Of a DNA stretch of 64,000 bases, positions 8,196-17,095 are shown in pieces. Every line of letters begins with the position of its first letter. The stretch's first letter is position 1. The position numbers were made by a program, and so were the translations under genes. Origin of the DNA: Candidatus Thiodictyon syntrophicum (GTDB taxonomy: Bacteria > Pseudomonadota > Gammaproteobacteria > Chromatiales > Chromatiaceae); assembly GCF_002813775.1 (NCBI RefSeq), contig NZ_CP020370.1, positions 3,621,501-3,685,500 on the forward strand, in the 5' to 3' direction. A model generated the notes under the pieces. The model was not told where the DNA came from and searched no databases. It saw only the letters and a program-made list of their open reading frames with translations.

Positions 8196-9134
8196 ATGAA
8201 CACGGCACCCACCGTCTCGCTCGTCCTCGGCAGCGGCGGCGCCCGCGGCTTCGCACATATCGGTGTCATTCGCTGGCTGGAGTCGCACGGATTCGCGATC
8301 CGCTCCGTGGCCGGGTCCTCCGTGGGCGCACTGATCGGCGGAGTCTATGCCGCCGGCGAATTGGACGCCTTCGAGAACTGGGTGCGGGCGCTGACTCAGA
8401 CCGACGTGCTGCGGCTATTGGATGTCGCCTGGAGCCCGTCCGGGCTATTCAAGGGCGAGCGCGTCATGGAGACCCTCAAGGAGCTGATCGGCAACCGCAA
8501 TATCGAGGATCTACCCATCACCTTCACCGCGGTGGCGTCCGACGTGGAGGCGCAGAAAGAGGTCTGGCTCAACCGCGGCCCGCTGTTCGACGCGATTCGC
8601 GCCTCCATCGCCGTACCCACCGTCTTCACCCCATTCGCGATCGCTGGCCGGCGGCTGCTGGACGGCGGCCTGGTCAATCCGATCCCCATTGCCCCGACCC
8701 TGGGTGACGGCACGGATCTGACCATTGCGGTCGATGTGGCCGGCCCGCGGGGTCAGGCGCCGGCTCCGGCAGTGGCGGCCACGGCCGCCGTGACACCCCC
8801 GCCTGCCTCGACGGAGCCGGCGGGCGCGCTCGCCGGCTACCAGAGCCGCATCATTGCCTTCATCGACGAGGTGCAGGCCAAGCTCGGGGGTGAGCCCCAG
8901 CCGGCGGAGCAATGGGGCCTGGGGGACGTGCTTCAGGGGTCATTCGAGACCATGCAGGGCATCATCTCGCGCTTCAAACTCGCCGCCTATTCGCCCGACG
9001 CCATCGTCACCATCCCGCGCGACGCCGCCCGCAGCTTTGAGTTCTACCGTGCCGATGAGCTGATCGAGCGCGGTCGGCGGGAGGCGGAGCTGGCGCTCGC
9101 CCGTCTGATCGAACCGCCGCCGGGTGCGGGCTAG
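8196..9134 (+). CDS. Patatin-like phospholipase, RssA type
   Basis: From the ATG at 8196 the protein has 312 residues. The oxyanion loop GSGGARGFAH is near residues 11-20. The nucleophile elbow GSSVGALIGG follows near 42-51, with the catalytic Ser in GxSxG. The DGG dyad motif (LLDGGLVNPIP) is near residue 155. Patatins hydrolyse acyl chains of lipids using a Ser-Asp dyad. An Ala/Pro-rich insert at about 188-212 is a probable linker. The longer upstream frame runs through the palindromic repeats and is rejected. No signal peptide, so probably cytosolic. Confidence 0.88.
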   Translation: MNTAPTVSLVLGSGGARGFAHIGVIRWLESHGFAIRSVAGSSVGALIGGVYAAGELDAFENWVRALTQTDVLRLLDVAWSPSGLFKGERVMETLKELIGNRNIEDLPITFTAVASDVEAQKEVWLNRGPLFDAIRASIAVPTVFTPFAIAGRRLLDGGLVNPIPIAPTLGDGTDLTIAVDVAGPRGQAPAPAVAATAAVTPPPASTEPAGALAGYQSRIIAFIDEVQAKLGGEPQPAEQWGLGDVLQGSFETMQGIISRFKLAAYSPDAIVTIPRDAARSFEFYRADELIERGRREAELALARLIEPPPGAG

Positions 9135-9210
9135 ACGGGGCCTTGGTTGCCCGGCAGCGCCGAGGGTCGCGGAGACGGCGGCGCGGCCCCGCGCGGTCAC
9201 TGCGCTTGGC

Positions 9211-9798
9211 CTAGGCCCACAGCTCGGCCACCTGGATGCGCATTTCAGGCAGCAGCACCGGGGCGATGAACTGCGCCCGGTCAGGCAGCAGGACCTGGCG
9301 ATAGCCGTCCGGTCCCGGGTCCCGGTGCAGCTCGATCCGGCGCCGCTTGAGGTCGATGAGCCAGGTCTCCGGAACTCCATGTGCGGCATAGAGCGGGAGC
9401 TTGGTATTGCGGTCGTACCGCAACGAGGTGTCCGCAATCTCGACGACCAGCAGGGTATCGGCCGGGGTGGGGTTGGTGCCTTCGTAGAAGTCGTCGCGGG
9501 GACGCAGCAACATCAGGTCCGGCTCGGGCTCCGAGTGCTCCGGCAGTGTCAAGGGGTCCTGGACGGCGACGATGGCCAGGTCCTGGGCACGGCGTGAAAA
9601 GAGTTGGTTCAGGCGCTTGTTCTTGCCGGCGTGGCCGGCATTGATGGGCGGCATGGCGCGCAGTTCCCCCTCGATCAGCTCGACGCGGTCGTCCTCGGCG
9701 AAGATGCCGGCCTCGATCATGCGGTGATAGGCAGCGACCGTCAGGCGGTAGGCGGCCGGCTCGAGAGCTTGCTCGCGGTTTGGTTGGATGGCGTTCAT
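9211..9798 (-). CDS. Uma2-family (DUF820) PD-(D/E)XK nuclease
   Basis: A 195-residue protein with the restriction-endonuclease-like core of the Uma2/DUF820 family: ELIEGELRAMPP, EPDLMLL, then TLLVVEIADTSLRYDRNTKL, containing the E..D...K residues, and GVPETWLIDL. This family is much expanded in cyanobacteria and Chromatiales; its biological role is unknown. The start at 9798 fits the usual family N-terminus (LTVAAYHRMIEAGIF at residues 19-33). Confidence 0.85.
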   Translation of the reverse strand: MNAIQPNREQALEPAAYRLTVAAYHRMIEAGIFAEDDRVELIEGELRAMPPINAGHAGKNKRLNQLFSRRAQDLAIVAVQDPLTLPEHSEPEPDLMLLRPRDDFYEGTNPTPADTLLVVEIADTSLRYDRNTKLPLYAAHGVPETWLIDLKRRRIELHRDPGPDGYRQVLLPDRAQFIAPVLLPEMRIQVAELWA

Positions 9799-9891
9799 CT
9801 GCGTTGGTCTGCCCACGGGAATTCGGAACCCCGGCTCAGATTACTTCACTTCAGGGTTGTGCGTCATCCGCTGCGTTGTCGAGGCCTTGTT

Positions 9892-10635
9892 TCACCGCCC
9901 CGTGAGCCCCTCCTGGCGGTACTTCACATCGCACAGCAGCCGTGCCAGTTCGGTCTTCACCACGTCGTAGCACTCGCAGGCGCGGGTCGCGAGCCCCTCG
10001 CGATCGAGCACGGTGATGTGGCCGCGGCGATAGCGGATGTAGCCCAACTGTTGCAGCTTGCTAGCGGCGGCGGTGACGCTTTCGCGGCGCACGCCCAACA
10101 TGCTGGCGACCAGCTCCTGGGTCATGACCAGTTCGCGGCCCGGCGCCCGGTCGAGCGTCAGCAGCAGCCAGCGGCTCAATTGCTGCTCCACGCAATGGTG
10201 ACGGTTGCAGGCCGCGGTCTGCGCCAACTGTGTGATCAGGGCCTGGGTATAGCGCAGCAGCAGGCGCGGCAGCAGGCCGGGGCCGTCGAAGGCCTGCTTG
10301 AGGCGGCGGCGCTCCAGGCGGTAGGCGTGGCCCGCGATCTGCACGACGGCGGAACTGGGCGTGGGGTCCCCGCCCATGAAGAGCGACACGCCGACCATGC
10401 CCTCGTTACCCACCCCGGCGGTTTCGGCCGCCGCGCCGCTCTCGGTGACATAGTGCAGCGAGACGACCGCGCTGGTGGGGAAGTAGGCGTGATGCAACTG
10501 CCGGCCCGGCTCGTAGAGCATCTCCCCCAGGGGCAGCGGGAAGAGCTCGAGGTGCGGAGACAGGGCCGCGAACTCGGCGTCCGGCAGGGCCGCGAGCAGG
10601 TGGTTCTGGTTCGGACTGTGGCACACCTGATGCAT
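9892..10635 (-). CDS. Crp/Fnr-family transcriptional regulator
   Basis: A 247-residue protein with an N-terminal cyclic-nucleotide-binding-like beta barrel (LPLGEMLYEPGRQLHHAYF) and a C-terminal winged HTH (ELVASMLGVRRESVTAAASK) at about 170-195. The barrel lacks the cAMP-binding RTxSA motif and the Fnr cysteine set, so its ligand is unknown. It is the last gene of a three-gene operon after a hybrid kinase and a response regulator-PAS protein. Six bases separate it from its upstream neighbour. Confidence 0.88.
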   Translation of the reverse strand: MHQVCHSPNQNHLLAALPDAEFAALSPHLELFPLPLGEMLYEPGRQLHHAYFPTSAVVSLHYVTESGAAAETAGVGNEGMVGVSLFMGGDPTPSSAVVQIAGHAYRLERRRLKQAFDGPGLLPRLLLRYTQALITQLAQTAACNRHHCVEQQLSRWLLLTLDRAPGRELVMTQELVASMLGVRRESVTAAASKLQQLGYIRYRRGHITVLDREGLATRACECYDVVKTELARLLCDVKYRQEGLTGR

Positions 10636-10641
10636 CGGACG

Positions 10642-11490
10642 TCAGCCCTCCGGGGCCGGGAGCGACGGCGGCCCGGGCGTGGTTTCAACGCCGATGCCGC
10701 GATAGCCGATGAAACGGCACGCCGGGGTGAAGATCGGCTCGCCGCTGACCCGGTACTGCTGCCGCGAACCGTCGGCATTGACACGACTGAAGGGGAGGTC
10801 GATGAACGGCTGGCGGGCCGCGATGGCGGCGCGTATCACGGCGCGCTCGGTTTCGTTCCAACTGCCTGAGCGTTCTTCTTCGGCGAGGTCCGCGGCCCCA
10901 TCGCCCTGGAGGCCGAGCATCTCGCTCACCGGACCTGAGACTCTGGTGAAGCGGCCGTGCTCGTCCTCTTCCCAGTACCAGTCCGACGCCAGTTCAGTCA
11001 GGCGGCGGTAGCGGGCCTCGCTTTCGCGCAGTTGCGTGGTGCGCTCCTGCACGGCCTGCTCCAGCAGCAGGTTGTGTACTTCGAGCCGGCGGTACAGCAG
11101 CCGCACCTCCAGCATGTTATGGATGCGCGTCTTGACCTCCAGCAGGTCGAAGGGTTTGCTGATGAAGTCCTTGGCGCCGGCCTGCAAGGCGCGCAGTTTG
11201 TGCGCCGGCTGTGCGGTGAGCACCAGGACGGGCTGGTAGCCCGCGGCGTTCTGCGCCTGCAGCGCGGCCAGCACCTGGAAGCCGTCCATGCCGGGCATCT
11301 GCAGGTCGAGCAGGATCAGGTCATAGTCGTGGTCGCGATGCAGCGCGCACACGCCCACCGGGTCCATGGTCGCGGTCACGCCGGTATAGCCCGCGTCGCC
11401 CAGCAGGCGCTGCAGCAGGCGCACATTGGCCTCCTGGTCATCGACGATCAGGATGCGGGCGGCGAGGATCTCCTCTTCTGGTAATTTCAT
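10642..11490 (-). CDS. Response regulator with a C-terminal PAS domain
   Basis: A 282-residue protein starting MKLPEEEILAARILIVDD. Residues 12-130 form a receiver domain: acidic pair VDD, phospho-acceptor Asp in LILLDLQMPGMDG, Thr in VLVLTAQ, and Lys in ISKPFD. A short coiled coil follows (LEQAVQERTTQLRESEARYR). A PAS domain covers about 160-270, with the PAC-like motif GYRGIGVETT. There is no DNA-binding or enzymatic output, so it probably acts as a phospho-relay or sensor with the adjacent kinase. The gap to the kinase is seven bases. Confidence 0.87.
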   Translation of the reverse strand: MKLPEEEILAARILIVDDQEANVRLLQRLLGDAGYTGVTATMDPVGVCALHRDHDYDLILLDLQMPGMDGFQVLAALQAQNAAGYQPVLVLTAQPAHKLRALQAGAKDFISKPFDLLEVKTRIHNMLEVRLLYRRLEVHNLLLEQAVQERTTQLRESEARYRRLTELASDWYWEEDEHGRFTRVSGPVSEMLGLQGDGAADLAEEERSGSWNETERAVIRAAIAARQPFIDLPFSRVNADGSRQQYRVSGEPIFTPACRFIGYRGIGVETTPGPPSLPAPEG

Positions 11491-11497
11491 CTGATTT

Positions 11498-13237
11498 TTA
11501 TAGGCTTGCGGGTTGACTGGCGGCCAGGGCGTGCTTGAACGCCAGGTCCAGGGTGTCCATGAACTCACCCACCTTGATGGGCTTGGTCAGGTAATGAAAA
11601 AAGCCGGCCTGTTTGCCCTTCTCGATGTCGCGCGGCATGGCATTGGCGCTCAACGCGATCACCGGGATCAGGGCGGTCGCCGGGTCCTCGGCCAGGATGT
11701 GCAGGGCCGTGATGCCGCTGATGCCGGGCAGGTTGATGTCCATCAGGATGACCTCGGGCCTGAAGGCGCGCGCCATCTCCACGCCGCGCCGGCCGTCGCG
11801 CGCCGAGAGCAGCCGGATGTCGGGGCGGCGCTCCAGCAGCCGTTGCACCAGCATCAGGTTGGCCGGGTTGTCCTCCACGCACAGGAGCGTCCGCAGGGTG
11901 CTGCCCGGGACCGCCGGGGCCGGCGCGGCCAACTGGGTATCGGCCGGTTCGGCCGTCAGGTGCGGCGCGGCCGTCGCGTCCAGTTCGATCCAGAAGGTGC
12001 TGCCCACGCCGACCGTGCTGTCGACCCCGATGCTGCCGTTCATCAACTCCACCAGGCGCTTGCAGACCACGAGCCCGATGCCGGTGCCCTCCTGGGCCCC
12101 GGCCTCCTGCCCCAGGCGGTTGAAGGGCTGGAACAGTTGCACCAGCTTGTCGGCCGCCAGGCCCTCGCCCGTGTCCTGCAGGCTGATGCGGGTGCGCCCG
12201 TCGGCCGCCGCGCCAACCCGCAGGTCCACACGGCCCCCGACCCGATTGTACTTGATGGCGTTGGACAGCAGGTTGACCAGCACCTGCTTGACGCGGGTGC
12301 GGTCGGCGCGCACCAGCCAGGGTCCGTCCAGGTCCGGGAAATAGACCCGGATGCCGCCCTTCTGCGCCTGCGGCTCGATCATCGCCTGGCAGTCGGCCAG
12401 GACCTCGGCGAGCGACATGGGCTCGGGCGACAGCGACAGCCTGCCCGATTCGATCAGCGACAGGTCCAGGATCTCGTTGATCAGGTCCAACAGGTACCAG
12501 CCGGCCTGCAGGATCTGGTCGATCGAGTCCTTCTGCCCGGGCGTGGGCGGCGGGGCGCCGGTCTCCATCAATTGGGCGAAGCCGAGGATGGCGTTCAGCG
12601 GTGAGCGCAACTCGTGGCTCATGCTGGAGAGGAAGTCCGACTTCGCGAGATTCGCCTCCTCGGCCGCCACCTTGGCCTTCTTCAGTTCCACGTGACTCTC
12701 CTTCAACACCGCGTCCAGGCGCAGGCGCTCGGCCTCCACCTGCTGACGGGCGGTGTTGTCGGTGCCGATCAGCAGGTAACCGATGATGGCGTCGGCCGCG
12801 TCCTGCAGCGCCGTCACCGACACCACGGCCGGCAGGCGGCTGCCGTCCTTGCGGATGTAGGTCAGCTCATAGACGTCCTCGATGCGGCGCCGCGCCTTGA
12901 ACACCATGGCCTCGAAGCCCGCCGTGATGGGCGTGCCCAGTTCGATGCTCAGCGCCAGGGCGCGCGCCTGCAGTTCCTGGGGGTCGGAGATGTCCGCGGG
13001 GGTGATGCGATCGACCACGTCGGCGGCGGCGTAACCCAGCATGCGCTCGGCACCCACGTTGAAGATCTGGATGATGCCGTGCTCGTCCGTGGCGATGCTG
13101 GAGAAGTTGGCACTGTTCAGGATCGCGGTCTGCAGCGCACCGGTCTTGAGCAGCCCCCGCTGGCGCTGATCCTCGCTGACGGCCTTCGCAGTACCGCCCG
13201 CGCCCACGTCGGGCGCACCGTTTCCGTCTTCACGCAT
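11498..13237 (-). CDS. PAS-containing hybrid sensor histidine kinase
   Basis: From the ATG ending at 13237 the protein has 579 residues. A PAS/PAC domain at about 25-150 includes FSSIATDEHGIIQIFNVGAE. It is nearly the same as two PAS domains in the diguanylate cyclase at 21210-23117. Then come a HisKA helix with the phospho-His of SHELRSPLNAI, and an HATPase with NAIKYN, DTGEGL and GTGIGL motifs. A C-terminal receiver has CVEDN, ILMDINLPG and YLTKP. No membrane segment is seen, so it is a cytosolic sensor. The start is chosen because upstream residues look non-coding. First gene of the kinase, regulator, Crp operon. Confidence 0.88.
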   Translation of the reverse strand: MREDGNGAPDVGAGGTAKAVSEDQRQRGLLKTGALQTAILNSANFSSIATDEHGIIQIFNVGAERMLGYAAADVVDRITPADISDPQELQARALALSIELGTPITAGFEAMVFKARRRIEDVYELTYIRKDGSRLPAVVSVTALQDAADAIIGYLLIGTDNTARQQVEAERLRLDAVLKESHVELKKAKVAAEEANLAKSDFLSSMSHELRSPLNAILGFAQLMETGAPPPTPGQKDSIDQILQAGWYLLDLINEILDLSLIESGRLSLSPEPMSLAEVLADCQAMIEPQAQKGGIRVYFPDLDGPWLVRADRTRVKQVLVNLLSNAIKYNRVGGRVDLRVGAAADGRTRISLQDTGEGLAADKLVQLFQPFNRLGQEAGAQEGTGIGLVVCKRLVELMNGSIGVDSTVGVGSTFWIELDATAAPHLTAEPADTQLAAPAPAVPGSTLRTLLCVEDNPANLMLVQRLLERRPDIRLLSARDGRRGVEMARAFRPEVILMDINLPGISGITALHILAEDPATALIPVIALSANAMPRDIEKGKQAGFFHYLTKPIKVGEFMDTLDLAFKHALAASQPASL

Positions 13238-13494
13238 GAGCAATGTCCGATTCGATGCAAGTTGGGCCGCGCGGCGCGGGGTACACAAGGGGCCAGAAGG
13301 GAGGGTACCACCCCGGGCGGCGGGCATCGGTGCGGTAGCGCACGCCGGGCGACGCCCCTGACGCAAGATCCGGCGGTTGCTCACGCGAAGCTCGCCAAGA
13401 ATACAGTAGGGCAGCTCCACCATCCAGAGCATCCGCCTCCTGAATCGCCCCAGGTCGAGAAGGCACTGAAAATGCCGGATAGCCAATGCGCGTC

Positions 13495-13626
13495 ACCGTA
13501 CAGATAAACGCCTCCGTTTGGGTGATACTGACAATCAGACATCGCGATGAGATGTCGGGTACCGTACAGACAGGCGGCGCCGTGCGGGTGATGCTGGCAG
13601 TCAAGCAGCGACAGCGCCACCGTGCT
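13495..13626. repeat. Two imperfect 66-bp tandem repeats
   Basis: ACCGTACAGA recurs at 13495 and 13561, and the units stay similar over about 66 bases (GGGTGATACTGACAATCA against GGGTGATGCTGGCAGTCA). Because 66 is a multiple of three, the minus strand frame keeps a repeated peptide (DCQYHPNGGVYLYG / DCQHHPHGAACLYG). Its only start is a TTG at 13659. I do not call a gene; the rest of the gap 13238-13673 shows nothing else. Confidence 0.55.
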
Positions 13627-13673
13627 TTCAGTAGGCTGAACTCCTGAAACCAACTTCAAACAGGTAACGACAA

Positions 13674-13817
13674 ATGAAGAACATATCTACCATTGCCCTT
13701 CTCTGCACCATTACTTTGGTGCTGGTGCTCGCGGCTTGCAGCACCGCCTCGAAGCATGAGCCGGCGCCGGCCGCCGCCGCTCCGTCGTATCAGCAGCCGA
13801 AAGCGGATCGCAATTGA
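13674..13817 (+). CDS. Small lipoprotein
   Basis: A 47-residue peptide starting MKNISTIALLCTITLVLVLA. The hydrophobic signal is followed by a lipobox with the acylated Cys (LVLAAC at residues 17-22), then a short Ala/Pro-rich tail ending PKADRN. It would be a lipid-anchored surface or periplasmic peptide. No family is recognised; the signal peptide and lipobox are the main support. Confidence 0.6.
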   Translation: MKNISTIALLCTITLVLVLAACSTASKHEPAPAAAAPSYQQPKADRN

Positions 13818-13984
13818 TAACTGCCCGGTCTCGATAGTATTTGCCGTCAACTTTGAATAAGTCCGCTCACCCCACCCTCGTGACACCGCTCCAGCGGTGT
13901 CACGCGTGTGTCGGGCGCTCTGCGCCCCGAGGCCAATGGGCGGAATTATGATCAAGGCCAACCGGCACCATTGTAGTGACTCTT

Positions 13985-14743
13985 ATGCCTTTGCGGTCCG
14001 CTGTGATCGGTTTCTTCGCGATATTCGTCAGCCATGCCGGTGTGGTCGGTGCCGCCTCGTCAGAGCCGATTTTTTATGACACGCCGGGACCATCGGTGTC
14101 GCGGCCGCTGCCGCCGGAGTACGTGATCCACCGGGACGGGTCCGTAACGCTGCGCATCTGCTTTAACTGGTCGTGTGCGCGCAGACAGACCATGACCTTT
14201 ACTCCCAACGATATGGCCCTGCTGAAAAACCATCTTGCACTTTGTCTGGGCCCAAGTGTCGACGATAGATTACAGCATGTGCGTATCGGCATCTGGCAAA
14301 TGCAATTGCTGGCACAAAAGTATCAGCCGTTGTTGGCCAACGACCTTGCCATCAACGAGTTAGAGACGGGAATTGCGGGACGGATGGATTGCGTCGACAG
14401 CGCCAGCAACACCACTACCTATCTGCATATTCTTCGGGATATCAGAGAACTGGCCGGGTGGACGGTGTCAGCGCCCAAGGTGCGCAGTCGTTTCGATCTC
14501 ACCGCGGTTCACTGGACGGCCGTCATCAGCGATACGGAAACGGGACAGCCCTGGAGCGTCGACTCGTGGTTTCGCCCGAACGGCCATCTGCCGTTGGTCA
14601 TGCCATTGCAGAGCTGGAGCGACAGGAAGAAGGCCTGGGAACCGCCCTTTGCACGTATCAATTCCGCCCCGCACTCGATCGCCGAGCTATGTGATACGCG
14701 GCCGCTCGGCGTCTTGGGGGCGGCGGCGCTTTCTTTTCAGTAA
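13985..14743 (+). CDS. Exported transglutaminase-like (papain fold) protein
   Basis: About 252 residues, starting at the ATG at 13985 (a GTG three codons upstream is also possible). Residues 1-22 (MPLRSAVIGFFAIFVSHAGV) are a signal peptide. A plausible Cys-His-Asp triad is visible: GRMDCVDSASNTTTYL, then AVHWTAVI, then PWSVDSWF. The order and spacing fit bacterial transglutaminase-like cysteine proteases. The family call is a motif-level inference. It is convergent with an L,D-transpeptidase, consistent with an envelope role. Confidence 0.6.
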   Translation: MPLRSAVIGFFAIFVSHAGVVGAASSEPIFYDTPGPSVSRPLPPEYVIHRDGSVTLRICFNWSCARRQTMTFTPNDMALLKNHLALCLGPSVDDRLQHVRIGIWQMQLLAQKYQPLLANDLAINELETGIAGRMDCVDSASNTTTYLHILRDIRELAGWTVSAPKVRSRFDLTAVHWTAVISDTETGQPWSVDSWFRPNGHLPLVMPLQSWSDRKKAWEPPFARINSAPHSIAELCDTRPLGVLGAAALSFQ

Positions 14744-14836
14744 GGCAGTTGGCGTCGGTTCTTCACGCCCGCATCCGGTGACTCGCGCGATCGAGTCTTA
14801 CATGTCGGCAGGTTGGTCGCGTATTCCGGATCATGA

Positions 14837-15583
14837 TTATCTGACTCGTCTGGCTTCCGGCAATACATAAACAATGCCGGCCGTGCCGGAAAAGATGCGA
14901 TGTATCATGTTCTTGAAGAAGTTCACTGGAACATTGATGCAGCCATACGAAATACGGTTATCAAGCGGCGATGGAGTGTCCAGACGTTGCGCCCGGCGCT
15001 CTGCGGGTCGACCCGCAACGACCGGATGCATGGAGATGGCATTTTCGTAGTCCACCCAGAGCACTTCCTTGCCATGGGCATTGCGGCCCATTGCCGCCAC
15101 GAAACGACCCGCCGGCGTCGTACGCTCCGCGGGGGAGATATGCGACATCCGCATGTTACCCACGCCGGGGGTGGAGTGATCACCTTGCGCCAGTCCCAGC
15201 AGCACCGGCGCAGCCCCGTGCAGCCGTCCGTCCATGCCAAATACATAGACCTTGGTGTTTACTTTATCGACAATCGCGAACGGCAGGTTGAGATTGTCTC
15301 TTGAACCGACAACCCAATCGACCATGTCCCGGGTCCTGCGCGATGCGCTCTCCGACGCGAAGTTGGCTGGCCTGGAAACATCAGTCATGGCCGTTTTCAG
15401 CGCTATGACGAACGGGACCTCTGCGTCTTCGGAATAATCTGCATTATGCATCGGGTTTGGCATCTGAGCGGCATGGTCCGCCTTCGTTGCCAGGCGCGTC
15501 CCGCAACCGGCGCCCGACAGACCGAGGCAAATGGCTAGCGCCATGCCGGTCAGATTCGGCTTGATCCGGCCGCGGGCGCTCAC
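14837..15583 (-). CDS. L,D-transpeptidase (YkuD fold) lipoprotein
   Basis: A 248-residue protein. The N-terminus has a signal peptide with lipobox GLSGAGC near residue 27, so the enzyme is probably lipid-anchored in the periplasm. The C-terminal half carries the YkuD catalytic motif as RISYGCINVP (nucleophile Cys near residue 216), with a His in AISMHPVV upstream. The more common form is SHGC; the Tyr variant is known in divergent members. Such enzymes make 3-3 cross-links or attach proteins to peptidoglycan. Confidence 0.8.
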   Translation of the reverse strand: MSARGRIKPNLTGMALAICLGLSGAGCGTRLATKADHAAQMPNPMHNADYSEDAEVPFVIALKTAMTDVSRPANFASESASRRTRDMVDWVVGSRDNLNLPFAIVDKVNTKVYVFGMDGRLHGAAPVLLGLAQGDHSTPGVGNMRMSHISPAERTTPAGRFVAAMGRNAHGKEVLWVDYENAISMHPVVAGRPAERRAQRLDTPSPLDNRISYGCINVPVNFFKNMIHRIFSGTAGIVYVLPEARRVR

Positions 15584-15658
15584 CGGGTGCCGCTGCGGGT
15601 GGCTGTCTGCGCTTGCAGTGTGGCTTTCGTCATTTTCTACTCGTAGCGCCTGGGCTGC

Positions 15659-15674
15659 CTGACTAATTGGTCAG
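15659..15674. promoter_or_regulatory. 16-bp near-palindrome, possible operator
   Basis: CTGACTAATTGGTCAG is symmetric apart from one base pair. It lies 76 bases upstream of the L,D-transpeptidase start and about 350 bases before the exporter operon at 16022. TetR-type regulators often bind such sites; no regulator gene is adjacent. Confidence 0.3.
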
Positions 15675-15790
15675 ACAGTATAGGTTCGGCCTCGCGCGCC
15701 GGTCTGTTCGCTGGACCACTCAGATGGTAGGTTATTGGCGTGAAAAATGCGTTTCTTGGGCCTTGATCATCATTCCGGCCGCCCCGGGCC

Positions 15791-15846
15791 GGAGTCCAAG
15801 GCTTCAGCCTTGGATTAACAGGAGCAAGGCTGAAGCCTTGGACTCC
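15791..15846. repeat. Dispersed palindrome, GGAGTCCAAGGC family, copy 2
   Basis: Arms 15791-15812 and 15825-15846 are reverse complements around a 12-base loop. A TTGATCATCATTCCGGCC tag at about 15763-15780 precedes it, the same tag that flanks hairpins of the GCGGCCTGGGGGCCGC family. No gene is seen in 15584-16021 apart from these elements. Confidence 0.85.
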
Positions 15847-16021
15847 AGAAGGTGGAAGCAGCGGACGCCGGGGGCGAAAAATTGGTCTTCTGTGCGTTGG
15901 CGTACAGCGTTGGGCGGCTCGGCGGCATACCTTAGGAGCGAATCCTTGACGACCCCTGCCCGGACGCCCGACCGGACCGGCATGGTCGAGCCGCGAATGC
16001 ACGCAACCGGACGCAGACAAC

Positions 16022-17095
16022 ATGATGACTCCAGCAATCAAGAAGGGCCTGATCGCGGCCGGGGTGCTCGCCGCCGCCGTGGGCGCGGTACTGGCCTGGA
16101 CGGCACTGCGACCGGCCGGCCTCGGGGCCGGCTTCGTCAGCGGCAACGGGCGGATCGAGGCGACCGAGATCGACGTCGCCACCCGACTCGCCGGGCGCGT
16201 GCAGGACATCATGGTCAACGAGGGCGACTTCGTCGCGATCGGCCAGCCCCTGGCACAGATGCAGGTCGACGTGCTCGACGCGCAGCGTGACGAGGCGCGC
16301 GCCCAGTCCGAGCAGGCCGTCACCGCGGTCGCCAGCGCGACCGCCCAGGTCGCGGTGCGCCGCAGCGACACGGCCGCGGCCGAGGCCCTGGTGGCGCAGC
16401 GCGAGAGTGAGCTGGACGCGGCACGGCGGCGCTTGGCGCGCTCCGAGACCCTCGCCAAGAAGGGGATGACGTCGCGCCAGACGCTCGACGACGACCGCGC
16501 CGCCGTGCACGGTGCCCGGGCGACCCTGGCCGGAGCCGAGGCCCAGGTAGCCGCCGCGTCCGCGGCGATCACGGCCGCGCAGGCGCAGGTCGTCGGGGCC
16601 GACTCCGCGGTGACGGCGAGCGAGGCGACCATTGCCCGGGTCGCGGCCGACATCGCGGACAGCCGGCTCAAGTCCCCGCGCGACGGGCGCGTGCAATACC
16701 GCATCGCGCAGCCGGGAGAGGTCCTGGCGGCCGGCGGCCGGGTCCTCAACCTGGTGGATCTCGGTGATGTCTATATGACCTTTTTCCTGCCCGAGACCGT
16801 CGTCGGGCGGGTCGCGCTGGGCAGCGAGGTCCACCTCGTGCTCGACGCGGCCCCGCAGTATGTGATCCCGGCGCGGGTGTCCTATGTCGCCAGCACCGCC
16901 CAGTTCACCCCCAAGACCGTGGAGACGGCCAGCGAGCGACAGAAGCTGATGTTCCGGGTCAAGGCGCAGATCGACCGTGAGCTGCTGCACAAGCATCTGA
17001 AGATGGTCAAGACCGGGCTGCCGGGCATGGCCTGGCTCAAGCTCGATGGGTCGGTACCCTGGCCGGACAAGCTGGCGATCAGGCTGCCGGAATGA
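16022..17095 (+). CDS. HlyD-family periplasmic adaptor of an ABC exporter (YhiI type)
   Basis: A 357-residue protein with one N-terminal membrane anchor (residues 9-27, [19 protein letters not shown]). A first biotinyl-lipoyl half-motif is [11 protein letters not shown]...[14 protein letters not shown], followed by a long Ala-rich coiled-coil hairpin (about 85-215). The second lipoyl half is [20 protein letters not shown]. It links the inner-membrane ABC transporter encoded by the next two genes to an outer-membrane channel. Its stop overlaps the next start by four bases. Confidence 0.88.
   Translation: MMTPAIKKGLIAAGVLAAAVGAVLAWTALRPAGLGAGFVSGNGRIEATEIDVATRLAGRVQDIMVNEGDFVAIGQPLAQMQVDVLDAQRDEARAQSEQAVTAVASATAQVAVRRSDTAAAEALVAQRESELDAARRRLARSETLAKKGMTSRQTLDDDRAAVHGARATLAGAEAQVAAASAAITAAQAQVVGADSAVTASEATIARVAADIADSRLKSPRDGRVQYRIAQPGEVLAAGGRVLNLVDLGDVYMTFFLPETVVGRVALGSEVHLVLDAAPQYVIPARVSYVASTAQFTPKTVETASERQKLMFRVKAQIDRELLHKHLKMVKTGLPGMAWLKLDGSVPWPDKLAIRLPE

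Noticed and set aside
9604-10869. Plus-strand reading frame of about 421 codons over the Uma2 and Crp genes
   Set aside because: Spans three real minus-strand genes and has no recognisable domain or ribosome binding site.
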